A stretch of DNA of 64,000 bases from Streptomyces sp. HM190 (GCF_009857135.1 NZ_CP047318.1:6262001-6326000), one strand, 5' to 3'. Positions 41,802 to 51,167 are shown, counted from the stretch's first letter. Notes: generated by a model not told the origin, from the letters alone. Numbers and translations are program-made.

Positions 41802-43253
41802 ATGGCCCCAAGCGCCATGCCCTTCCATTCCCGGGGCAACACCCCCGGACCCCCTGGCTGGACAAAGTCCCTCTCCGACGCGCAGCCGGTCCCGTACTGG
41901 CTCGAAGATCCCGGCAAGCCCCGCCCCGAGCCCGCCCTCACCGGTGCCGAGACCTGCGACCTGCTGGTCGTCGGCGGCGGCTACAGCGGACTGTGGACCG
42001 CGCTCATCGCCAAGGAGCGCGACCCCGGACGGGATGTCGTCCTGCTGGAAGGCCGTGAGGTGGGCTGGGCCGCCTCCGGACGCAACGGCGGCTTCTGCGC
42101 CGCCTCCCTCACCCACGGTCTGGCCAACGGCCTCAGCCGCTGGCCCGGCGAGATCCACAAGCTGGAGGAGCTGGGCGCCCGCAACCTCGACGAGATCGAG
42201 GCGGCGGTCGCCCGGCACGACCTCGACTGCGACTTCGAGCGCACCGGTGAGATCGACGTCGCCACCGAGACCTACCAGGCCCGGGAACTGCGCGACTGGT
42301 ACGACGAGATCAGCCGCAGGGGCCTCGCCGACGGCATCGAGTTCCTCGACGCGGACGCCGTGCGCGAGCAGGTCGCCTCACCGACCTTCCAGGCCGGACT
42401 GCACGACCGCCGGGGTGTCGCCATGCTCCACCCCGCGAAGCTCGCCTGGGGCCTCAAGCGCGCCTGCCTCAGGCTCGGCGTCCGCGTCCACGAGCACACC
42501 CCCGCGCTCAGCCTGAAGGCGTACGGCGCCGGCATGGCCGTCCGTACCCCGTACGGCCAGGTCCGCGCCCGTCAGGTCGCCCTCGGCACCAACATCTTCC
42601 CCAGCCTGGTCAGGCGCGTGCGCGCGTACACCGTCCCGGTCTACGACTACGCCCTCATGAGCGAGCCGCTCACCGCCGACCAGCTGGCGTCGATCGGCTG
42701 GAAGAACAGGCAGGGGCTCGGGGACTCCGCCAACCAGTTCCACTACTTCCGGCTCTCCGCCGACAACCGCGTCCTGTGGGGCGGGTACGACGCCATCTAC
42801 CCGTACGGCGGCCGGGTGCGCGCCGAGTACGACGACCGGCCGGAGACGTACGCCAAGCTCGCCGGACACTTCTTCACCTGCTTCCCGCAGCTGGAGGGCG
42901 TCCGCTTCACCCATGCCTGGGGCGGCGCCATCGACACCTGCTCCCGCTTCTCGGCGTTCTTCGGCACCGCCCACCAGGGCCGGGTCGCGTACGCGGCCGG
43001 GTACACCGGACTGGGCGTGGGCGCCACGCGGTTCGGCGCGGAGGTCATGCTCGACCTGCTCGCGGGGGAGCGCACCGAGCGCACCGAGCTGGAGATGGTC
43101 CGCAAGAAGCCCCTTCCGTTCCCGCCGGAACCGTTCGCCTGGACCGGTATCACCCTCACCAAGTGGTCCCTCGCCCGCGCCGACGCCCACGGCGGCCGGC
43201 GCAACCTCTGGCTGAAGGCCATGGACCGCCTGGGGCTGGGCTTCGACAGCTGA
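41802..43253 (+). CDS. FAD-dependent oxidoreductase, gamma-glutamylputrescine oxidase-like
   Basis: A 483-residue DAO-fold oxidoreductase. N-terminal FAD site CDLLVVGGGYSGLWTALIAKE (Rossmann GGGYSG, 58-63), then GREVGWAASGRNGGFC, and the C-terminal AYAAGYTGLGVGATRFGAEV FAD motif. These are hallmarks of PuuB-like oxidases that deaminate gamma-glutamyl-putrescine or similar amines with O2. GGGAG lies before the ATG; no signal peptide. Being last in the pot operon it should turn imported amines into aldehydes for the operon's dehydrogenase. A PuuA-type ligase is not in the window. Confidence 0.88.
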   Translation: MAPSAMPFHSRGNTPGPPGWTKSLSDAQPVPYWLEDPGKPRPEPALTGAETCDLLVVGGGYSGLWTALIAKERDPGRDVVLLEGREVGWAASGRNGGFCAASLTHGLANGLSRWPGEIHKLEELGARNLDEIEAAVARHDLDCDFERTGEIDVATETYQARELRDWYDEISRRGLADGIEFLDADAVREQVASPTFQAGLHDRRGVAMLHPAKLAWGLKRACLRLGVRVHEHTPALSLKAYGAGMAVRTPYGQVRARQVALGTNIFPSLVRRVRAYTVPVYDYALMSEPLTADQLASIGWKNRQGLGDSANQFHYFRLSADNRVLWGGYDAIYPYGGRVRAEYDDRPETYAKLAGHFFTCFPQLEGVRFTHAWGGAIDTCSRFSAFFGTAHQGRVAYAAGYTGLGVGATRFGAEVMLDLLAGERTERTELEMVRKKPLPFPPEPFAWTGITLTKWSLARADAHGGRRNLWLKAMDRLGLGFDS

Positions 43254-43463
43254 CACCGAGCAGGATGGAGGGGGCGCACCGCAGCCCTCGCGAGCCAGGG
43301 GCGTACGCCGCGAACGGACAGGCGTACGCCCTGCTTGCGTGTCGTCATCGGATTCACCACCAAGACATGGGGGAAACCCGCGTAATGCCCGCCCCGCACC
43401 GCTGTCTGTGCTCCTGACGCGACACCGCGTCCGACGGAGCTCTACAGAGAGGAAGGTCCCGTC

Positions 43464-43916
43464 ATGACTGGGGCCAAGACGGCGATCGAGTGGCTGGCAG
43501 CGGTGGCACCGGATCCCGACGCCTGCCGCTGGGAATGGGAACGCAACCCCCTCGGAGTCACCCTGCTCCCGGCGGGCCGGGCCTGGGACGTGCTGATTCT
43601 GCCGGGGCAGCTCGGCTACCCCACGCTGGACGTCCTGACCCGCATCATCGACCAGCCCGGGCCCGTGCTCGTCGACTTCGGCGACGACCGCATGGGCTTC
43701 TTCGTGCCCCCGGGCACCGCCTCCCGCTGGCTCGGCACCGGTGTGCGCAGCGCGGGCCGCGGCACCTGGATCGTGGTGCCCTACCCCGGCCGGACGTCCG
43801 GCGGTGTCCGCTGGCTGGTCCCCCCGGACGGCACCGGCACCCTCACCGACCCGGCCCTGCTGGAGCTGGCGATGCACGAGGCGGCGGCGGGCCTCCCCCG
43901 AGACCGGGACCGCTAG
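43464..43916 (+). CDS. Small conserved streptomycete protein (bifunctional primase-polymerase N-terminal-like)
   Basis: A 150-residue protein: TAIEWLAAVAPDPDACRWEWERNP, then LLPAGRAWDVLILPG, VLVDFGDDRMGFFVPPGTA and WIVVPYPGRTSGGVRWLVPPDGTGTLTDP. It resembles the small standalone proteins in Streptomyces with partial likeness to the N-terminal domain of bifunctional DNA primase/polymerase, but the catalytic acidic set is not obvious. GAGAGGAAGG precedes the ATG. It overlaps its convergent PAP2 neighbour at the stop codons. Function unknown. Confidence 0.75.
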   Translation: MTGAKTAIEWLAAVAPDPDACRWEWERNPLGVTLLPAGRAWDVLILPGQLGYPTLDVLTRIIDQPGPVLVDFGDDRMGFFVPPGTASRWLGTGVRSAGRGTWIVVPYPGRTSGGVRWLVPPDGTGTLTDPALLELAMHEAAAGLPRDRDR

Positions 43917-44548
43917 GGGGTGCGGGAGCGATGGCGCGACCAGCGGCCCAGGGCGACGAGGAGCGTCGCGCACACGCACCAGCTCGCCACGACGTCGAGC
44001 GGCCAGTGGTACCCCTGGCGCACCAGGCCGGCACCGACGCCCAGGTTGACCACGAGCGCGCCGGCGACGGCCGCGCCGCGCGCCGGGGCGCCGCGCAGCC
44101 AGGGCAGGAGCAGCAGGGCGGCGGCCCCGTAGGCGACGGCGGCGGTCGCGGTGTGGCCGGACGGGTAGAAACCCGTGCCCGGTCCCATGATCGGAGGGCC
44201 GGTGCGGGCGACCAGTTCCTTCAGGGGGACCACCCACAGCGGTACGGCCGCCATGAGCGCGGCGGCGCCGGCGGCGGGCCGCCACCAGTGGTCCGCACCG
44301 GTGGCACGCGCGCGCCACGCGACGTACGCGAGGACGAGCGCGAGCACGGGCACGGCGACCGTGACGTTGCCGAGGTCGGCGAGGAACTGCGCGGCGGGCC
44401 CGCGCCGCACGAGGGAGTCGCTGAGGCGTTCGTCCGCGCGGGCCAGCGGTCCGTGCGCGACGACCTGCCAGGTGATCAGCGCGAAGAGGAGGACCGGCGG
44501 GCCGGGAAGGAGGAGCGCGCGGAGTCCGGGGCGGCGGCCGGACGACAT
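43913..44548 (-). CDS. PAP2 superfamily membrane phosphatase
   Basis: A 211-residue membrane phosphatase. Motifs in order: KELVARTGPP (C1-like), GFYPSGHTATAAVAYG (C2, catalytic His) and GLVRQGYHWPLDVVAS (C3, nucleophile His). Six membrane helices. Such enzymes dephosphorylate lipid phosphates such as undecaprenyl or phosphatidate phosphates. ATG 44548 was chosen (MSSGRRPG), since the frame to 44767 is basic and unlike the family. Its stop overlaps the convergent gene. Confidence 0.86.
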   Translation of the reverse strand: MSSGRRPGLRALLLPGPPVLLFALITWQVVAHGPLARADERLSDSLVRRGPAAQFLADLGNVTVAVPVLALVLAYVAWRARATGADHWWRPAAGAAALMAAVPLWVVPLKELVARTGPPIMGPGTGFYPSGHTATAAVAYGAAALLLLPWLRGAPARGAAVAGALVVNLGVGAGLVRQGYHWPLDVVASWCVCATLLVALGRWSRHRSRTP

Positions 44549-45082
44549 GGTCGGCCGCCCTCGAACAGGGGGGGTGGTTCGAGAGCGGCCGTCCGGATCG
44601 GTGTGCCGCGCGCCCCGGGGGGTTTGGGGCGAGCGGCCATCCGATCGGTGAGGAGATCCGGAGCCGGAAGCTCCGGGTGTGTGCGCGAGGGCACGACCAG
44701 GGCGAAGCTGGGGAGGCCCCGACCAGGTGTCGCCCACAGTCCCCTGTGGGCGGGGTGTATCTCTCATCTGCTCATGAACCTACGGCAGGCGGTGCGGTGA
44801 CGACAGGCGAAAGCGCGACCCGACATGCACCTTGCACACCTTCTTCACGCCCTCCGACGCTTGTCCACAGGCACCGGAACCCGGGGTCGGATTCCGGTGC
44901 CGACAGGCGTGGGACGTCGGAGGCGGATGACGGGTTCCGTATGCGCGCCCCGTGCGAAGCGGGGGCCGGCAAGGGGCGCGCGGAGGGCTCGCGAAGACGG
45001 GCGAGAGGTTCGAGAGCGGCTCGCGAGGGGCTCTCGGCAGAGGCTCGGTGAAGAGGCTCGGGGAGAGGCGCGCGCACCGGGC
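44549..45082. other. 534-base gene-poor gap between PAP2 and gabT
   Basis: No gene is supported. It holds a 10-bp hairpin (GGCACCGGAA with TTCCGGTGCC, 44870-44901), which can terminate minus-strand gabT transcription, and a perfect DnaA-type TTGTCCACA (44861-44869) next to it. Bases 44,960-45,080 are purine-rich on the plus strand with repeats of AGGCTCGG. Confidence 0.6.
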
Positions 45083-46426
45083 TCAGACGCGGGTGAACGC
45101 CTGCTCGATGATGTCGAGGCCCTCGTTCAGGAGGTCGTCGCCGATGACCAGCGGCGGCAGGAAGCGCAGGACGTTGCCGTAGGTGCCACAGGTCAGGACC
45201 AGCAGCCCCTCCTGGTGGCAGGCCTTCGCCAGCGCGGCGGTCGCCTCCGGGTTCGGCTCCTTCGTCGTCCGGTCCTTGACCAGCTCGATGGCGATCATGG
45301 CGCCGCGGCCCCGGACGTCGCCGATGACGTCGAACTTCTCGGCCATGGCGGTGAGGCGGGACTTCATGATCGCCTCGATGTGCTTGGCCTTGGTGTTGAG
45401 GTCGAGCTCCTTCATCGTCTCGATGGAGCCGAGGGCGCCCGCGCAGGCGACCGGGTTGCCGCCGTAGGTGCCGCCCAGGCCGCCCGCGTGGGCGGCGTCC
45501 ATGATCTCGGCGCGGCCGGTCACCGCGGCGAGCGGGAGACCGCCGGCGATGCCCTTGGCCGTGGTGATCAGGTCGGGGACGATGCCCTCGTCCTCGCACG
45601 CGAACCACTGGCCGGTGCGGCAGAAGCCCGACTGGATCTCGTCGGCGACGAAGACGATGCCGTGGTCGGAGGCGAACTTCCGCACGGCCGGCAGGAAGCC
45701 CTTGGCGGGCTCGATGAAGCCGCCCTCGCCGAGGACCGGCTCGATGATGATCGCGGCGACGTTCTCCGCGCCGACCTGCTTGGCGATCTGGTCGATGGCC
45801 TGGGCGGCGGCCTCCGGGCCCGCGTTCTCCGGGCCGGTCGGCCAGCGGTAGCCGTAGGCGACGGGCACCCGGTACACCTCGGGGGCGAACGGGCCGAAGC
45901 CGTGCTTGTACGGCATGTTCTTGGCGGTGAGCGCCATGGTCAGGTTGGTGCGGCCGTGGTACCCGTGGTCGAACACGACGACGGCCTGCCGCCTGGTGTA
46001 CGCACGCGCGATCTTCACGGCGTTCTCGACGGCCTCGGCGCCCGAGTTGAACAGGGCGGACTTCTTGGCGTGGTCGCCGGGGGTCAGCTCGGCGAGGGCC
46101 TCGGCGACCGCCACGTAGCCCTCGTACGGGGTGACCATGAAACAGGTGTGCGTGAAGTCCTGGAGCTGGGCGGAGGCCCGGCGGACCACGGCCTCGGCGG
46201 AGGCGCCGACGCTCGTCACGGCGATGCCCGAGCCGAAGTCGATCAGCCGGTTGCCGTCCACGTCCTCGATGATCCCGCCGCCCGCGCGCGCCGTGAACAC
46301 GGGCAGCACGGAGCCCACGCCCTGCGCGACCGCGGCGGTACGACGTGCCTGAAGCTCCTGCGACTTCGGGCCGGGGATGGCGGTGACTACGCGGCGCTCC
46401 TGCGGAAGCGGCGGAAGGGCGGTCAT
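45083..46426 (-). CDS. gabT: 4-aminobutyrate aminotransferase
   Basis: A 447-residue class III aminotransferase: ALFNSGAEAVENAVKIARAYT, VFDHGYHGRTNLTMALT, VADEIQSGFCRTGQWFA (D262) and the PLP lysine in TTAKGIAGGLPLA (K291). This set is characteristic of GabT: GABA plus 2-oxoglutarate to succinate semialdehyde plus glutamate. ATG 46426 was chosen; the frame extends upstream without homology. It completes the route from the aminobutyraldehyde dehydrogenases. The PucR and semialdehyde-type dehydrogenase genes follow 3-6 kb away. Confidence 0.93.
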   Translation of the reverse strand: MTALPPLPQERRVVTAIPGPKSQELQARRTAAVAQGVGSVLPVFTARAGGGIIEDVDGNRLIDFGSGIAVTSVGASAEAVVRRASAQLQDFTHTCFMVTPYEGYVAVAEALAELTPGDHAKKSALFNSGAEAVENAVKIARAYTRRQAVVVFDHGYHGRTNLTMALTAKNMPYKHGFGPFAPEVYRVPVAYGYRWPTGPENAGPEAAAQAIDQIAKQVGAENVAAIIIEPVLGEGGFIEPAKGFLPAVRKFASDHGIVFVADEIQSGFCRTGQWFACEDEGIVPDLITTAKGIAGGLPLAAVTGRAEIMDAAHAGGLGGTYGGNPVACAGALGSIETMKELDLNTKAKHIEAIMKSRLTAMAEKFDVIGDVRGRGAMIAIELVKDRTTKEPNPEATAALAKACHQEGLLVLTCGTYGNVLRFLPPLVIGDDLLNEGLDIIEQAFTRV

Positions 46427-46647
46427 GGGAGCTCCCTGGTGATCGTGCGTGTGTACGACATCGGGCGTACGGGGCGGGGTCGGCGCTCGTGGCGGCCGGC
46501 GGGCGCGGGCGTTCTCGGACGCTTGCCTTCTTTTCTCGCAGGCTAGGGCGGGGACCGGAGGCTGGGCATGCTCCATGTGGGCGTTGTCGGGGATTCGTCT
46601 TGTCCGCCTTGGACATGGAGGGACCGTGGGTACGGGTGTGCGTCCCA

Positions 46648-46697
46648 CCGCGTAAAACGGTGAGCCCGGATGAGCACCCGGCCGCGTAAACGGTGAA
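46648..46697. repeat. Direct repeat upstream of the P-loop ATPase gene
   Basis: CCGCGTAAAACGGTGA (46648-46663) and CCGCGTAAACGGTGA (46682-46696), spaced 34 bases start to start, in the 339-base gap between divergent gabT and the ATPase gene. They may be operators. Confidence 0.6.
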
Positions 46698-46765
46698 CTC
46701 CCTTTCCGGGAGCGTTAGATTGGCTCGCTGATGGTGGACGGAACGGCTGGTCAGGGGGCAAGGCG

Positions 46766-48898
46766 ATGAACAGCGACGGGACGCGGGACGCGCGGGGCAC
46801 GCATGCGAATCCTGTGCCGCGCCCGGCGGGGTCGCCGGAGATGCCCGCGGTGCCCCCGCTGCCTCCCCTGCCCGCGGGCGTGCCCGGAGCGCCGCCCAGG
46901 CCCGACGGGAACGCGTTCCTGACCTGGCTGCGAACCCCCCGGCCGGACGCGGCGCCCGGCGTATGGCGGTTCGGCCACCGGCCGCGGCCCGAGGAGGAGC
47001 CCGAGATCGTCCCCGGCCGCCAGCTGCTCGGCGGCGCGGTCATCGCCTTCCTCGTCGGCTGGCTCATCTGGTCCCTGCTCTGGAACGGCTACCTCGGCGG
47101 CTGGTGGCTGGTACCGCTCTACGCGATGATCCCGGACTCCTGGGCCCCCGCCCACTCGTACTCCGCGGTCGTCCTCAGCTACGTCTGGTACGTCGTCGTC
47201 GCCCTGGCGATCATGATCGGCGTCGGGCGGCTCGGCCGCTGGGGCGAGGTCTGGCGCCGGTACGGCGCGCCGCGCTTCACACGGTCCCAGGAACGCCAGG
47301 TCGTCGTCCCGCCGCCCGAGCGGGACCCCGCCGAGTGGCCGCAGCTCAGGGAGGCCGGTGCCGCCGAGGTCGCCGACCGGCTCGTCGCCGAGGCGCGGGA
47401 CGGGCTCATGCGGGACGTGGATCACGCTCGGATCATGCGGGCCTGGCAGGGCGTGCGCAGCGGGCGGCACAGCATGGCGACGTTCACCGGCGCGGTGCTG
47501 AAGGACGGCGCGGCGGCCTGCCTGCATCCGTCGGGGGAGCGGGACCTCCCGGGCCGGCTCGCGCAGCACGACATGGTGACCGGGCAGGTCCGGCTCGGTA
47601 CGACCGCCGACGACCCCCGCAACCCGTACGCCTACCGCGGCACCGGTCTCGCCCTCGGCCCGGAACTGCTGGGCACGTCCCTGCTGGCCGTCGGGCCCGC
47701 CGGGTCGGGCAAGACCGGGGGCGTCGTGTGGCCCGTCGCCGAGTCGCTGTGCCTGCACGCGCTGGCCGGACGCGCCGCCGTGGTGGTCGTGGGCGCGGCG
47801 GGCGCGGGCCTCGGCCCGGCCGACGCGTACGACGTCGTCGTCCGCATCGGCAACCCGGAGTCCGTGTACGACCTCGACCTCTACGGCGGCACCACCGACC
47901 CCGACGAGGCGGCCGCCGTCCTCGCCGAGGCCCTCGTCGGCGACCTCGCCGACCCGCACCCCGGCGCCGACAGCCGGCGTTCGACGACCGTGCTCGCCCA
48001 GCTGCTCGGGCCGTTCCGGGCGGTGCACGGGCGGTTCCCGTCGGTGCCGCAGCTGCGGCAGCTGCTGGACGGCGCCCCCGGCCCGCTGGCCGGGCTGCGC
48101 CAGGCGCTCCAGGAGGCGGGCCAGGAGTCGCTGCTGCGGGAGCTGGACGCGCGGGAGCGGCAGCTCGGGCGCCCCGGTGACGTGGGCTCCGTCCTCGCCG
48201 ACCGGGTCGCCCTGCTCGACCGGCCCGCCTTCGCGGGGTTCTTCGACACCTCCGGGCAGTCCCGGCCGTTCTCGCTCCGGGCGCTCGACCATCCCGTACG
48301 GGTCCGCATCGACCTCCCCGAGCGCGGCCACGCCGACGCCTCCCGCATCCTGGCCCGCCTGGTGCTCGCGCAGTTCACGGCGAGCGTGGCGGTACGGGAG
48401 GACCGCTCGCTGTTCGCGTGCCTGGTGCTGGACGACGCGACGGGCGTCGTCACCCCCGAGGCCGTACGCGGCATCCAGCGGCTGCGCTCCGCCAACGCGG
48501 GCACGGTCCTCACCCTGCGCACCCTCGACGACGTGCCCCGGCCGCTGCGCGGGCCGCTGCTCGGCGCGACCGGCTGCCGTATGGCGCTGTCCGGGATCAC
48601 CCCGTGGGACGGCCAGGACTTCGCCGAGGTCTGGGGCAAGGAGTGGACCGAGGCGCGGGACGTCACCGACCGGCAGATCATCGCGGACTCCCCGGCGGGC
48701 AAGGCGTGGCACGCGCTGCGCCGGGTGATCACCGGGTCCGCGCCGACCGCCCGCGCCGTGACCGTGCGCCAGGTCGAGCGGGAGCGCTGGTCCGCGTCCG
48801 AGCTGGCGCACGCCGTGCCGCCCGGCCACGCGGTGCTGTCCCTGACGGACGTCCGGGGCGAGCACGCCCCGCCGCTCCTGGTGAACCTGAGGGGCTGA
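46766..48898 (+). CDS. Membrane-anchored TraG/VirD4-like P-loop ATPase
   Basis: A 710-residue protein. Residues 1-65 are Pro-rich. Two membrane helices (about 88-106 and 132-152) follow. The motor domain has Walker A VGPAGSGKTGG (309-319), then a stretch VVVGAAGAGLGPADAY and a late Walker B-like VLDDATG (about 555). The fold resembles VirD4/TraG coupling proteins and FtsK-like translocases, but the C-terminal part is specific to actinobacteria. No conjugation, relaxase or type VII gene surrounds it. In vivo role unknown. Confidence 0.78.
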   Translation: MNSDGTRDARGTHANPVPRPAGSPEMPAVPPLPPLPAGVPGAPPRPDGNAFLTWLRTPRPDAAPGVWRFGHRPRPEEEPEIVPGRQLLGGAVIAFLVGWLIWSLLWNGYLGGWWLVPLYAMIPDSWAPAHSYSAVVLSYVWYVVVALAIMIGVGRLGRWGEVWRRYGAPRFTRSQERQVVVPPPERDPAEWPQLREAGAAEVADRLVAEARDGLMRDVDHARIMRAWQGVRSGRHSMATFTGAVLKDGAAACLHPSGERDLPGRLAQHDMVTGQVRLGTTADDPRNPYAYRGTGLALGPELLGTSLLAVGPAGSGKTGGVVWPVAESLCLHALAGRAAVVVVGAAGAGLGPADAYDVVVRIGNPESVYDLDLYGGTTDPDEAAAVLAEALVGDLADPHPGADSRRSTTVLAQLLGPFRAVHGRFPSVPQLRQLLDGAPGPLAGLRQALQEAGQESLLRELDARERQLGRPGDVGSVLADRVALLDRPAFAGFFDTSGQSRPFSLRALDHPVRVRIDLPERGHADASRILARLVLAQFTASVAVREDRSLFACLVLDDATGVVTPEAVRGIQRLRSANAGTVLTLRTLDDVPRPLRGPLLGATGCRMALSGITPWDGQDFAEVWGKEWTEARDVTDRQIIADSPAGKAWHALRRVITGSAPTARAVTVRQVERERWSASELAHAVPPGHAVLSLTDVRGEHAPPLLVNLRG

Positions 48899-49093
48899 AC
48901 GACGCGGGGCCGTCGGTAGCGCAAGGGCGTGCGGGATCAGTCGGAGGGGCGCGCGGTGACCGTACGGTGAGGCAGAATCGGTACAGGCCGTTCATACGCG
49001 GCGGCCAAAACCTCCACCGGTGAGCGCCGACCCGGCAGGGATCCCGGTGCCTGGCGCCGCTCCGAGTAGTTCCCGAACCGTTCTGAAGGCCTG

Positions 49094-50956
49094 ATGCCCC
49101 CGACGCTCGCCTCGCTCGTCCACCACTCCGCGCTCAAGCTGACCGTGCGGGCGGGCGGGGACCGCCTGGACGTGCCCGTCCGCTGGGCCCACGTCAGCGA
49201 GCTGGCCGACCCCGTTCCGTACATGGAGGGCGGTGAACTGCTGCTGATCACCGCGCTCAAGCTGGACGCGGAGGATCCGCAGGAGATGCGGCGCTATGTA
49301 CGGCGGCTGGTGGGAGCCGGAGTCGTCGGGCTCGGCTTCGCCGTCGGGGTGAACTACGAGGAGGTCCCCGAGGCGCTCGTCGAGGCGGCGGACGCCGAGG
49401 GCCTGCCCCTGTTGGAGGTGCCCCGGCGCACGCCGTTCCTCGCCATCAGCAAGGCGGTGTCGGCCGCCATCGCCGCCGACCAGTACCGGGCGGTGACGGC
49501 GGGCTTCGCCGCGCAGCGCGAACTCACCAAGCAGGCGCTGGGCGCCGGTCCCGAGGGGGTGCTCGCCGCGCTCGCCGCGCAGGTCGACGGGTGGGCCGCG
49601 CTGTACGACGCCTCCGGTGCCGTGGTGGCCGTGGCGCCCGAGTGGGCGGAGCGGCGGGCCGGGCGGCTCACCGCCGACGTCGAACGGCTGCGCGACCGGC
49701 CGGCCCCGGCCAGCGCGGTCGTCGGCGGCGAGGACCGCGTCGAGCTGCACTCCCTCGGCACCGGGCGCCGGGCCCGTGCCGCGCTCGCCGTCGGCACGGC
49801 CGCCGCGCTGGGCACCGCCGAGCGGTACGCCGTCCACTCCGCGATCGCGCTGCTGACGCTGACGACGGAGCGTTCACGCTCGTTGTACGCCGCCGAGCAG
49901 CGGATCGGGGCGGCGGTGCTGCGGATGCTGCTGGCCGGGGAGCCGGACCACGCGCGGGCCGTCGCCGGGGACCTGTACGGGGAACTGCTGGACGCGCCGT
50001 TCCGGCTGATCCTCGCGGAATCGGGCTCCGCGTCGGCGGCCCGGGCCCGCGCGGAGGGCACGGTCGGCGGTCCCGGCGCCGTCGCCGGCGGCGGTGCGAC
50101 GGCCGGCGGCACCCCGAGCGGCGCCGCCGGGAGCGGCGGGGACAGCGGGCGGTACCGGGCCGCCGCGTGGGCCGCCGCGACCGCGAACGGCGATCCGCTC
50201 GGGCAGCTCGCCGAGGTCGTCGAGGCCGCGGCCGCGCGGGGCGGGGAGGCGGTGCTCGTCGTGCCCGAGGGCGAGCGGCTCGTCGTGCTCGCCGTCGACG
50301 GGGGCGCCGCGGTGGCCGCGTGCGCGGAGTTCGCGGCGGCGCTGGAAGCTGCACGGGCGGCGACCGCGCGCGGCGGCGGGGCGGGCGGGACGTCGGCTGG
50401 GGCTTCGGGTGCTTCGGGTGCCGCCTCGGCCGCGCCCGGTCCCGCGGCTTCCGGCCCCGGCTCGGGCCCGGCTCCCCTGTCCGCCTCCGCCGCGGGCGCT
50501 GCCGCGGCCTCCGCGTTCACCGAGGAGGAACTCGTCGTCGGTCTCTCCGCGCCCGCCGGGCCCATAGCGGTCTCGGCCGCGTACAAGCAGGCCGAGCAGG
50601 CGCTGTCGGTGGCGCGGCGCCGGGGTCGGTGCCTGGTCGAGCACGAGGAACTGGCGGCCGGGTCCGTGCTGCCGCTGCTCGCGGACGACGCCGTACGGGC
50701 CTTCGCGGACGGGCTGCTGCGCGCGCTGCGGGAGCACGACGCGACCGGGCGGGGGGATCTGGTCGCCTCGTTGCGGGCGTGGCTGTCTAGGCACGGGCAG
50801 TGGGACGCGGCGGCGGCGGATCTCGGGGTGCACCGGCACACGCTGCGGTACCGGATGCGGCGGGTGGAGGAGATCCTCGGGCGGTCGCTGGACGATCCAG
50901 ATGTGCGGATGGAGCTGTGGCTGGCGTTGAAGGCGACGTCCGCGGCGGGGGAGTGA
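49094..50956 (+). CDS. PucR family transcriptional regulator
   Basis: A 620-residue regulator. N-terminal PucR domain: LASLVHHSALKLTVRAGGDRL, then WAHVSELADPVPYMEGGELLLIT and VPEALVEAADAEGLPLLEVP. The C-terminal helix-turn-helix is GDLVASLRAWLSRHGQWDAAAADLGVHRHTLRYRMRRVEEI. Two low-complexity inserts (about 315-350 and 420-480) lie in the middle domain and make it longer than the usual 500-550. ATG start. It sits between a P-loop ATPase and a semialdehyde dehydrogenase, which it probably regulates; PucR/CdaR proteins control purine, GABA or amine use. Confidence 0.88.
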   Translation: MPPTLASLVHHSALKLTVRAGGDRLDVPVRWAHVSELADPVPYMEGGELLLITALKLDAEDPQEMRRYVRRLVGAGVVGLGFAVGVNYEEVPEALVEAADAEGLPLLEVPRRTPFLAISKAVSAAIAADQYRAVTAGFAAQRELTKQALGAGPEGVLAALAAQVDGWAALYDASGAVVAVAPEWAERRAGRLTADVERLRDRPAPASAVVGGEDRVELHSLGTGRRARAALAVGTAAALGTAERYAVHSAIALLTLTTERSRSLYAAEQRIGAAVLRMLLAGEPDHARAVAGDLYGELLDAPFRLILAESGSASAARARAEGTVGGPGAVAGGGATAGGTPSGAAGSGGDSGRYRAAAWAAATANGDPLGQLAEVVEAAAARGGEAVLVVPEGERLVVLAVDGGAAVAACAEFAAALEAARAATARGGGAGGTSAGASGASGAASAAPGPAASGPGSGPAPLSASAAGAAAASAFTEEELVVGLSAPAGPIAVSAAYKQAEQALSVARRRGRCLVEHEELAAGSVLPLLADDAVRAFADGLLRALREHDATGRGDLVASLRAWLSRHGQWDAAAADLGVHRHTLRYRMRRVEEILGRSLDDPDVRMELWLALKATSAAGE

Positions 50957-51052
50957 CCGGGGTTCCTCGCCCCCGCAGCCCCTCACCGTCCCATCCCCGG
51001 GGGGGTGCGCCCCTCAGGCCCGCCAGGGGGTGGGCATGTGCGGGTGGGTGAG

Positions 51053-51163
51053 GGCTGGTCGCGCAGTTCCCCGCGTCCCGCAGAAAGCGAGGGCCTGCGC
51101 CCCCTAGCCTGACGGAGGAGCCGTAGGCCTTCCTCAGGGGCGCGGGGAACTGCGCGACCAGCC
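51053..51163. repeat. 23-bp inverted repeat of a dispersed streptomycete intergenic element
   Basis: The arm at 51053-51075 (GGCTGGTCGCGCAGTTCCCC...) is the exact reverse complement of 51141-51163 (CGCGGGGAACTGCGCGACCA...), with 65 bases between. A 28-base version of the right arm with two changes reappears at 60121-60148. It can act as a terminator after the PucR gene. Confidence 0.85.
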
Positions 51164-51167
51164 ACGA

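Noticed and set aside
46766..48898. Integrated conjugative element around the TraG-like ATPase
   Set aside because: No integrase, relaxase, replication gene or att-like tRNA fragment was found nearby, and base use matches the neighbours.
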